From Janthinobacterium sp. LM6 (GTDB taxonomy: Bacteria > Pseudomonadota > Gammaproteobacteria > Burkholderiales > Burkholderiaceae_D): a DNA stretch of 64,000 bases. The first letter of the stretch is position 1. Each line of letters opens with the position of its first letter. The notes below the pieces were generated by a model that was given only the letters and a program-made list of their open reading frames with translations, had not been told where the DNA came from and ran no database searches. The position numbers and the translations under genes are program-made. Shown here one piece after another: positions 57,209 through 64,000 of the stretch. The stretch spans positions 1,922,001 to 1,986,000 of the forward strand of contig NZ_CP019510.1 in assembly GCF_002002885.1 (NCBI RefSeq). Direction: 5' to 3'.

Positions 57209-60200
57209 ATGTTCCTTTCCGATTTCAGTATCAAGCGGCCCACCGCCACCATCGTCCTGATCCTGGCCATGATGTGCGTCGGTTTGCTGGCGCTCAAGAA
57301 ATTGCGCGTCAACCAGAATCCGGACGTCGAAGTGCCGTTCATCGTCGTCAGCATTCCTTACCCTGGCGCATCGCCCGATACGGTCGAGCGCGAAGTGGTA
57401 AACCGCCTGGAAAAGTCGCTGCAGAGCATTTCCGGCGTGACCGAAGTCAACAGCGATTCGAATGAAGGTTCGGCCAGCATCTTCCTGAAGTTTTCCTTCA
57501 ATACCAATTTGATCGAAGCGTCCGACAATATCCGCAATGCGATTGCCGCCGTGCGCTACAAGTTGCCGACGGAAATGCGCGAGCCTATCCTGCAGCGCAT
57601 CGATCCGGCTGCCGAACCGATCATGCAGCTGGCCCTGTCGTCGAATACGCAAAGCCATGCGGAAATTTCGCGCCTGGCCGAGGACGTGCTGTCGGACCGC
57701 TTCCGCACCGTCGATGGCGTGGCGCTGGTCAACGTGGGCGGTTCGCTCAAGCGCGAACTGTCCGTGCTGCTGCGGGCTGAAAAGTTGCGTGAATACAATG
57801 TTTCCGTCAGCGACGTCGTCACCGCCTTGCGCAACCAGAACACGAATGCGCCCGTGGGCAAGGTGCGCGGCACCCTGGACGAGAAAAGCATCCGCCTCGT
57901 GGGCCGCATCGAGTCGCCAAGCGACTTCGAAAAAGTGGTAATCAAGCGCCGCGGCGAGGAAATCGTGCGCCTGGCGCAAGTGGCCACCATCGAAGATGGC
58001 TTTGCCGAAGTCAACAGCCTGAGCATGCGCAGCGGCAAGCCCAACGTGGGTATTTCGATCACCCGCGTGCGCGATGCCTCCACCGTCAGCGTGGCCAACA
58101 AGATCCGCGACATGGTGGCGGAAATCAACAAGACATTGCCGAAAGGCACGATCCTGCAAGTGACGCGCGACGGCGGCGAAAACGCCCAGCATAGCTTGAA
58201 CAACGTGATCGAATCGCTGGTGCTGGGCGCCGTACTGACGATTTTCGTCGTCTACGCCTTCCTGAACTCGTGGCGTTCGACCCTGATCACGGCGCTGAGC
58301 CTGCCTACGTCCGTGATTGCCGCCTTCATTGCCGTGTGGCTGTGCGGCTTTACCCTGAACTTCATGACCTTGCTGGGCTTGTCGCTGGCCATTGGCGTGC
58401 TGATCGATGATGCCATCGTGGTGCGTGAAAACATCGTGCGCCACATGCAAATGGGCAAGGACCGCCGCACGGCCGCGCTGGAAGGCACGGCCGAGATCGG
58501 CATGGCCGTGGCCGCCACGACCTTCTCCATCATCGCCGTCTTCATTCCCGTCGCGTTCATGCCCGGCATCTCCGGCGAATGGTTCCGTCCGTTTGCCTTG
58601 ACGGTGACGTGCTCGGTGCTCGTCAGCCTGGGCATCTCGTTTACGCTCGACCCGATGCTGTCGGCTTACTGGGGCGACCCGGTCGAGGAACACTCGGCGC
58701 CGAAAAAAGGCATCGGCCGCGTACTGGAAAAATTCAACCACTGGTTCGACCACCAGGCCGACCGCTATGGCCGCGTGATCGCCTGGGCCCTGCATCACCG
58801 CCGCTGGATGGCCGTGATCGCCTTCGGCAGCCTGGTGGGCGCTATTGTTCTGCACGCTACCCATGGCGGCACGAGTTTCCTGCCAGCATCCGATTCGGGC
58901 AACTTGATGATCAATGTGCGCACGCCATCGTCGAGCAGCATCGAGTATTCGCGTCTGAAACTGGAAGCGGCGGCCGTGCTGGCGCGTACCTTGCCTGAAA
59001 CCAAGGATACCAACAGCTCCATCAATGCGGGCGGCGGAAGAGTGTATGTCGACATCGGCAAGCGCAATACCCGCAAGCGTTCGGCCAAGGAAATCGCCGT
59101 CGAGCTGCGCGAGAAGATGTCGCGCCTGGTGGGCGCCGAATACGTGGTGCAGGATGACTTGAGCAACGGTTCGCAAAAGCCGATCCAGGTGGAATTCACG
59201 GGCCCGGATTCACGTAAATTGATGGAAATTACGAATGCCTACATGGACAAGCTGCGCGCCATTCCTGGCGCCGTCGACGTGGGCCTGTCCGAGCAGGACC
59301 CGAAGAACGAGCTGCAGATCGAGCTCAACCGCGGCCTGGCCAACTCGATGGGTATTTCTGTCAATGACGCGGCGCAATCGTTGCGCGTGGCCTTCGCCGG
59401 CGTGGAGGTGGGCGACTGGGTCGATCCGACGGGCGAAACGCGCGACGTGGCCGTGCGCCTGCACCCCGATGACCGCGTGGCGTCGGAAAACATCGAGCGC
59501 CTGCCGATCAGCGTGACGGGTACCTCGCAAATGGTGCCGCTCGACCAGATCGCCACCATTACCATGGGCAAGGGCCCGTCCGGCATCGAGCACAAGAATG
59601 GCAAGCGCACGATCACCGTGTCGGCCAATGCGCAGGGCCGCTCGAACGGCGAAGTGACGAGCGACGCCATGAAACTGGCCAATTCCATCGACTTCCCGCC
59701 CGGCTACGGCCTGGCGCTGGGCGGCGCCGGCCAGGACCAGCAAGAGCTGTTCACGGAAATGCTGATCGCGCTGGTGATGGGTATCGGCCTGATGTATTTG
59801 ATCCTGGTCATGCAGTTCGGTTCCTTTACGGCGCCGGTGGCCGTGATGATGTCCTTGCCGCTCAGTCTGATCGGCGTGGTGGTGGCGCTGGTGATCACAA
59901 ACAACACCCTCAACCTGATGAGCTTTATCGGCATCATCATGCTGATGGGCCTGGTCGCCAAGAACGCCATCCTGCTGCTGGACGCGGCGCGCAAGCGCGA
60001 AGAAGAGGGCCATGGCCGCGAAGACGCGCTGATGTATGCAGGCCGCATGCGTCTGCGCCCCATCCTGATGACGACGTTCGCGCTGATCGCCGGCATGTTC
60101 CCCGTGGCGCTGGGCCTGGGCGAGGGTGGCGAGTTCTACCGTCCATTGGCGATCGCCATCATCGGCGGCACCATCACCTCGACGATTCTGACCCTGCTGG

Positions 60201-60430
60201 TCGTGCCGACCTTCTATGACAGCATCGAAATCGCCCGCGATGGCGCCGTGGCCAAGTTCCACCGCCGCGCCGCGCGCATGCCCGTGGCCGTAGCCATGCT
60301 ATTGACCTTGATCGAGTGCGTACTGACCCTGCTGCTGGTGCGCTTCGCCTACCGCATGCTGAAAAAGGCCGTGCTGTTCCTGATGGGACGCCGCACGCCG
60401 AAGGCGGCGTCGGTCAGCCTGCAAAAGTAA
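57209..60430 (+). CDS. RND efflux permease (HAE1/AcrB-type)
   Basis: 1,073 residues with the usual 12 membrane segments and two large periplasmic loops. TM4 has the proton-relay acids in AIGVLIDDAIVVRENIVR. Other signatures: PGASPDTVEREVVNRLE, NQNTNAPVGKVRG and LMGLVAKNAILLLD (TM10). It is about 30 residues longer than AcrB at the C-terminus, with a basic tail. No outer-membrane factor follows, so it probably uses one encoded elsewhere. Confidence 0.95.
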   Translation: MFLSDFSIKRPTATIVLILAMMCVGLLALKKLRVNQNPDVEVPFIVVSIPYPGASPDTVEREVVNRLEKSLQSISGVTEVNSDSNEGSASIFLKFSFNTNLIEASDNIRNAIAAVRYKLPTEMREPILQRIDPAAEPIMQLALSSNTQSHAEISRLAEDVLSDRFRTVDGVALVNVGGSLKRELSVLLRAEKLREYNVSVSDVVTALRNQNTNAPVGKVRGTLDEKSIRLVGRIESPSDFEKVVIKRRGEEIVRLAQVATIEDGFAEVNSLSMRSGKPNVGISITRVRDASTVSVANKIRDMVAEINKTLPKGTILQVTRDGGENAQHSLNNVIESLVLGAVLTIFVVYAFLNSWRSTLITALSLPTSVIAAFIAVWLCGFTLNFMTLLGLSLAIGVLIDDAIVVRENIVRHMQMGKDRRTAALEGTAEIGMAVAATTFSIIAVFIPVAFMPGISGEWFRPFALTVTCSVLVSLGISFTLDPMLSAYWGDPVEEHSAPKKGIGRVLEKFNHWFDHQADRYGRVIAWALHHRRWMAVIAFGSLVGAIVLHATHGGTSFLPASDSGNLMINVRTPSSSSIEYSRLKLEAAAVLARTLPETKDTNSSINAGGGRVYVDIGKRNTRKRSAKEIAVELREKMSRLVGAEYVVQDDLSNGSQKPIQVEFTGPDSRKLMEITNAYMDKLRAIPGAVDVGLSEQDPKNELQIELNRGLANSMGISVNDAAQSLRVAFAGVEVGDWVDPTGETRDVAVRLHPDDRVASENIERLPISVTGTSQMVPLDQIATITMGKGPSGIEHKNGKRTITVSANAQGRSNGEVTSDAMKLANSIDFPPGYGLALGGAGQDQQELFTEMLIALVMGIGLMYLILVMQFGSFTAPVAVMMSLPLSLIGVVVALVITNNTLNLMSFIGIIMLMGLVAKNAILLLDAARKREEEGHGREDALMYAGRMRLRPILMTTFALIAGMFPVALGLGEGGEFYRPLAIAIIGGTITSTILTLLVVPTFYDSIEIARDGAVAKFHRRAARMPVAVAMLLTLIECVLTLLLVRFAYRMLKKAVLFLMGRRTPKAASVSLQK

Positions 60431-60466
60431 AACCGGGCCAAGGCCAGCTTGCGCTGCGCCGTGGTA

Positions 60467-60500
60467 TTTCAAGAGCCTTCCGCGGAAGGCTCTTTTTTTT
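60467..60500 (+). terminator. Terminator of the RND operon
   Basis: Hairpin AAGAGCCTTCC/GGAAGGCTCTT followed by a run of T, 36 bp after the permease stop. Confidence 0.92.
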
Positions 60501-60530
60501 TGCCGGCCCGGTTGGCCAGGATGCGGCACG

Positions 60531-60866
60531 CTAGCTGTTGCGCGGTGGCGGCGTGGTTCCGCTGCCTGTGCCTGTTCCCGGTGTCGTGCCGTTGCCAGGC
60601 GGCGTGGTGGAGGGCGGGGTGGTCGTGCCATCGGGGTTGGTGGTGGTGCCCGGTGCCATGCCTGGCGTGGCCGGCGTGGTGGCGTCCGGGTTGGTCGTGC
60701 CCGTGGTGCCGGACGTGCCGCTGGTGGCGGGCGGTGTTGCCGGAGCGGTGGCGGCGGGCGTGGCGGTGGTGCTGGTATCGCTGCGTTTGTTGCAACCACC
60801 CAGCAGCGCACAGACGATGGCGCTACCGAGGAAGAGCTTGCTGGTGGTCAGGAGTGGAGCCGTCAT
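60531..60866 (-). CDS. Thr/Pro/Gly-rich lipoprotein
   Basis: 111 residues. Lipoprotein signal with lipobox LGGC (cysteine near residue 25 of MTAPLLTTSKLFLGSAIV...). The remaining ~85 residues are low complexity, mainly Thr, Pro, Gly, Ala and Ser, with TTNPD repeated twice (TTNPDATTP and TTNPDGTTTP) and no visible fold. Probably outer-membrane anchored and unstructured. Convergent with the RND operon. Confidence 0.7.
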   Translation of the reverse strand: MTAPLLTTSKLFLGSAIVCALLGGCNKRSDTSTTATPAATAPATPPATSGTSGTTGTTNPDATTPATPGMAPGTTTNPDGTTTPPSTTPPGNGTTPGTGTGSGTTPPPRNS

Positions 60867-61102
60867 GATTGTTCCTTTTCAGTGAAAGACTGTCGTGGAA
60901 ACGCATGCCTCGCCAGATTGCGCATCTGGAACAAGGCTGGCATCGCTTGCAAGGTTTAGAGTAGGCGGGCCGGTACAGGTTCACCGGACTTGCACAGGCG
61001 TGGTGCTGGCGGAGACAAGGAGAGCGCTGCGTTTGACGTAGCGCAAATCCGCAAGGGATACGAGGTGGGCCAGGACGGGACGCCCTGGCCGCGCAAGACG
61101 AT

Positions 61103-62026
61103 TTATTTGGCGGCAGGGGCCTTGCTCACTTCCACTTCCCAATCCACGCCCGACTCGACGTGATGCTTGGCTGCAAAGTCGCCCTGGCTGATGGCGACGG
61201 CCACGTCGAGCAGGCTGTTCAGGTAGACCAGGGGCTTGCCCTTGGCCACGCCGCCAAACGTGTGCTCGAACGGCGCCGTGACCTTGGCCACTTGCTTACC
61301 CTTATGCAAGATGCGCACTTGCAGCGGGTCATGCAGTTTCACCTGCAATTCGTCGAGCAGGGATTTCGGGATATTCGTCCACACATTGCCATACTTGACG
61401 TCGAGCACGGGCACGATGCCGCGAATGGTGTTGCCGTCGCGTACAGGCTTTTGATACGCGATCTTCACCACGGATTCGCTCGGCAATTGAGGACCCACCT
61501 GTTCATAGCTGATGGCGCCCGACGCCAGGCGCGCACCGACGTACGCGTACACGTCGCGGCCATGGAAGGTGTACGACTCGGCGGAGCCCGCCAGGCGGTT
61601 GACCTTTTCATCGATTTCGCGCAGTTCGGCCACGCCGTCGCGCTCGGCGATCAGGGTAAACAGGCCGTTGTCCGGCCCCACGAAGTAGCGCCCGCCCTTG
61701 GTTTTCAGCACCACCGACTTGCGCGCCGTGCCCACGCCCGGATCGATGACGGAAACGAATACCGTGCCTTGCGGCCAGTAATTGGCCGTCTGGTACAAGC
61801 GGTAGGCGCCCAGCCAGATGTCGTAGTCGGGAATCTGGTGCGTCAGGTCCGAAATAGTCAGCTGGGGATCGACGCCATAGGCCACGCCATGCATGGCCGA
61901 CACGGCGCCGTCGGCCGTGCCGAAGTCCGTCATCAGCACCAGCGGCGCGCCAGCCTGGGCGGACGACAGCAGGAGGGCGCTCAGGCTGGCGCCGGCGACG
62001 AGGTGGGAGAGGCGTTTGATGATCAT
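61103..62026 (-). CDS. Exported SAM-hydroxide adenosyltransferase-family (DUF62, SAM hydrolase) protein
   Basis: 307 residues. Signal peptide (about 1-25) ending AQAGA. The DUF62 core has LMTDFGTADGAVSAMHGV, VFVSVIDPGVGT, FVGPDNGLFTLI, YTFHGRDVYAYVGARLASG, and the C-terminal KYGNVWTNIP. The family converts S-adenosylmethionine to adenosine and methionine in the cytosol in known cases. This member is predicted to be periplasmic, so its natural substrate may differ. It starts 20 bp downstream of a TonB-dependent receptor gene on the same strand, so the two are likely co-transcribed. Confidence 0.87.
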   Translation of the reverse strand: MIIKRLSHLVAGASLSALLLSSAQAGAPLVLMTDFGTADGAVSAMHGVAYGVDPQLTISDLTHQIPDYDIWLGAYRLYQTANYWPQGTVFVSVIDPGVGTARKSVVLKTKGGRYFVGPDNGLFTLIAERDGVAELREIDEKVNRLAGSAESYTFHGRDVYAYVGARLASGAISYEQVGPQLPSESVVKIAYQKPVRDGNTIRGIVPVLDVKYGNVWTNIPKSLLDELQVKLHDPLQVRILHKGKQVAKVTAPFEHTFGGVAKGKPLVYLNSLLDVAVAISQGDFAAKHHVESGVDWEVEVSKAPAAK

Positions 62027-62046
62027 GATTTCCTTTGTATCCAGTG

Positions 62047-64000
62047 TCAGAATGTGTAGCTTAATTTAGCGTAAAAGTACGCGCCATTGACGCCGATGGG
62101 GTTGATGAAATTGTAGGGCAGGGCGCCGCCATACGTGGCGTTATTCGTTTCCCGCACGCGCTGCGGATAGCGGTCGAGGATATTGTTGCCGCCCACGCTC
62201 AGGGTCAGTTGCTTGCTCAGTTTCAATTGACCTTCCAGGTCCAGCGACCAGACGGCGCCGAAGCGTTGTGCGGGGATGCCGTCGATCAGGGGCGCATCGC
62301 TGTCGTACGAAAAATCTTTCAGCTCGCCAAAGCGCGTGGCGCGCGCCTGCACGCCCCAGCCGGCCGCCTGCCAGTCGGCGCCGAGTATCAATTTGCTGGA
62401 GGGTGACGCATGTTTGATACGGAACAAACTCGTCTCCGTCAACAGGCTCAGACTGGGATCGATGGCGGCCAGCGCGGTGGAACTCTGGCGTACCTTGTCG
62501 AGACTGGTCTTGTTCAGGTTCAGCGCCGCATTCAGGTTCAGCTTGCCTGAGGTGAACGCCAGGTCGTGGTTCAGCACCACGTCCAGGCCTTTGGTACGCG
62601 TGTCGAGCAAGTTGGCCAGGTAGGCGACGGACTGGATGTCGCTGCGGCCATTCGCGGCCAGGTAGGTGGTGACGGCGTCGCTTTGCAAGTCGCTCGAACG
62701 CGTGATGCGGTCGCGGATGCGGATCACATAGGCGTCCACCGTCAGGCTGGTGGCGGCGGCCGGTTTCCAGGCCAGGCCCAGCGACAGGTTGGTCGATTTT
62801 TCAGGTTTCAGCTGTTGCGCGCCGAAGCTGCGCGCCAGCGGGTCGCTGGCCGGCAACAGGGCCGCCGTTTGCAGGGCCGTGCCATCGGCGTTGAAGTTCA
62901 GGGTGGCGAAGCGGAAACCCGTCTGCACGAGGGCCGGCGCGCGGAAGCTGTTCGACAGCGAAGCGCGCACAAGAAAATTGTCCGTCACTTTATAGCGCGT
63001 CGACAGCTTGCCCGTGCTGGCGCTGCCGAAGTCGCTGTAGTCGGAATAGCGGGCGGCGGCGCCTACCAGCAGGCGCGGCGTGAGGTCGCTTTCCATGTCC
63101 GCATACACGGAGCGGATTTGCCGGCTGCCGTCGTAGGCGTCCGATGGGCGCAAGCCTGGTCCCGCCTGCGCGCCCGGCGGCGCATCGGTGAAGCTGCCGG
63201 CCGCATACGAGGCGGGGTCGCCAGCCGAGCTTTGGTACGTTTCGCGCATCCATTCGGCGCCCACCGCCACGCTCAATGGCGCGGGCAAGCCGATGTCGAT
63301 GCTGCGCGTGGCATCGATGTTCAAGGCGTTCTGGCGGAAGTCGAAGCCGGCCAAATTAAAACGCGTGGGGCTGGCAGCGCCCAGCGAGGCGTTGACGGAG
63401 TGGCTCACGCCGTAGTCAAAGCGGTCGCTGCCGTGGCGCGCGCTGGCGTCCCAGTTCCACTCGCCCCAGCTGCCGCGCACGCCGGCCACGATGCTGAGGT
63501 CGCGCTTGTCGCCGTTGGTGACGGGGCGGTAGCCGTGCGGATACAGGGCCAGTACATTCGACGGGTCGCCCGGATAGCGGAAGTAGGCGCTGCCGTCCGA
63601 TGTGCGCTCGTTGAGGGTGGCAAACGAGTACAGGTCCAGGCCGTTATCGAGGGTGAGCTGGGTGTTGTAGAACAAATAGTGGTTGCGCTGGCGCGAGTCG
63701 CCCGACTTGAACACCACCTTGCCGTCGAGCGCCTGGTCGGCGGGTGTGAAGTTGTAGGAAGTCCAGCCCGCGTCGCTGGGGCCGGCACGTTCCGTGGGTG
63801 AGCGGCGCCGCGTTTCCACGCCGAAGCGGAAGTAGCCCGCCTCGCCCAACGGCACGCCATAGTCGGCGTTGACGATGACGGTCTGGCCATCCGTCAAGGT
63901 TTGGTCGGTCGGGTCGAAATGCGTGTGGTTGGCGCCATAGCTGACGGAAGCGGTGCCGCCCGTGCGGGCTTTTTTCAGCACGATGTTGATCACGCCCGCC
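62047..64000 (-). CDS. TonB-dependent outer-membrane receptor, C-terminal part (N-terminus outside window)
   Basis: 651 residues visible. The window edge cuts in the plug domain just at GVINIVLKKA, the end of the plug motif. The following part is a 22-strand barrel with typical turns, ending YFYAKLSYTF with the C-terminal phenylalanine. Features such as STRYKVTDNFLVRASLSNSFRAPA and LKPEKSTNLSLGLAW are standard for TonB receptors. Substrate unknown; the downstream partner gene suggests a nucleoside- or SAM-like compound, which is only an inference. The signal peptide, TonB box and start codon lie beyond 64000. Confidence 0.9.
   Translation of the reverse strand, partial: AGVINIVLKKARTGGTASVSYGANHTHFDPTDQTLTDGQTVIVNADYGVPLGEAGYFRFGVETRRRSPTERAGPSDAGWTSYNFTPADQALDGKVVFKSGDSRQRNHYLFYNTQLTLDNGLDLYSFATLNERTSDGSAYFRYPGDPSNVLALYPHGYRPVTNGDKRDLSIVAGVRGSWGEWNWDASARHGSDRFDYGVSHSVNASLGAASPTRFNLAGFDFRQNALNIDATRSIDIGLPAPLSVAVGAEWMRETYQSSAGDPASYAAGSFTDAPPGAQAGPGLRPSDAYDGSRQIRSVYADMESDLTPRLLVGAAARYSDYSDFGSASTGKLSTRYKVTDNFLVRASLSNSFRAPALVQTGFRFATLNFNADGTALQTAALLPASDPLARSFGAQQLKPEKSTNLSLGLAWKPAAATSLTVDAYVIRIRDRITRSSDLQSDAVTTYLAANGRSDIQSVAYLANLLDTRTKGLDVVLNHDLAFTSGKLNLNAALNLNKTSLDKVRQSSTALAAIDPSLSLLTETSLFRIKHASPSSKLILGADWQAAGWGVQARATRFGELKDFSYDSDAPLIDGIPAQRFGAVWSLDLEGQLKLSKQLTLSVGGNNILDRYPQRVRETNNATYGGALPYNFINPIGVNGAYFYAKLSYTF

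Noticed and set aside
56027..59176. Long minus-strand open frame opposite the RND adaptor and permease genes
   Set aside because: It spans two well-supported plus-strand genes and has no recognisable domain; a shadow of biased codon use.

Overview
The window looks like chromosomal DNA of a Betaproteobacterium of the family Oxalobacteraceae, most likely Janthinobacterium or a close relative. This rests on the style of the 16S 3' half, the 16S-tRNAIle-tRNAAla-23S-5S operon layout, the high-GC codon use with ATGA overlaps, and gene content typical of the group (wsp, hmuSTUV, ter, EmrAB and RND pumps). No phage, insertion sequence, integrase or CRISPR array is visible. The window is cut inside a 16S gene on the left and inside a TonB-dependent receptor gene on the right.

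Layout. 1-4.4 kb: 3' half of 16S, tRNA-Ile(GAT), tRNA-Ala(TGC), 23S, 5S and a terminator. 4.5-9.4 kb: a leucine-rich-repeat/protein-kinase fusion, a nitronate monooxygenase-like enzyme, YajQ, MurB and PpnP. 9.4-18.1 kb: a complete seven-gene Wsp surface-sensing operon (wspABCDEF-wspR, minus strand) ending in a diguanylate cyclase. 18.3-20.6 kb: argG and argF. 20.9-24.4 kb: a 951-residue TPR/GAF histidine kinase and a small exported protein. 24.6-27.8 kb: rsgA, phhB and an M48 protease (overlapping), with orn divergent. 27.8-30.3 kb: an unknown small gene coupled to a LysR regulator, divergent from a 33-codon small ORF and an EamA transporter. 30.4-34.3 kb: a Fur-box-controlled haem uptake operon hmuSTUV. 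34.4-39.9 kb: an EmrAB-type tripartite efflux operon with a small unknown gene and an upstream LysR regulator. 40-44.3 kb: a SEC-C protein, the SrkA-like kinase and an 814-residue coiled-coil protein. 44.5-46 kb: an outer-membrane barrel and a membrane-anchored unknown.

46.2-55.1 kb holds a nine-gene minus-strand ter stress cluster: a DUF475/TerC-like membrane protein, TerD, an AIM24-family protein, then six overlapping genes (ATP-grasp, phosphoribosyltransferase, HAD, StiP/PELOTA, HpcH/HpaI-type lyase, TerA). The last six look like a dedicated pathway for a nucleoside-like metabolite. This is the best candidate in the window for a poorly characterised system. 55.4-60.4 kb carries a DUF212 membrane protein and an RND efflux pair. 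60.5-64 kb carries a Thr/Pro-rich lipoprotein, and an exported SAM-hydrolase-family protein lying 20 bp downstream of the TonB-dependent receptor.

Two families of dispersed palindromic elements, two copies each, occupy intergenic regions. In both families the terminal or internal stems differ between copies but remain self-complementary, so the fold appears conserved. One copy fills almost exactly the predicted 5' leader of the wsp operon; another closes the ter operon.
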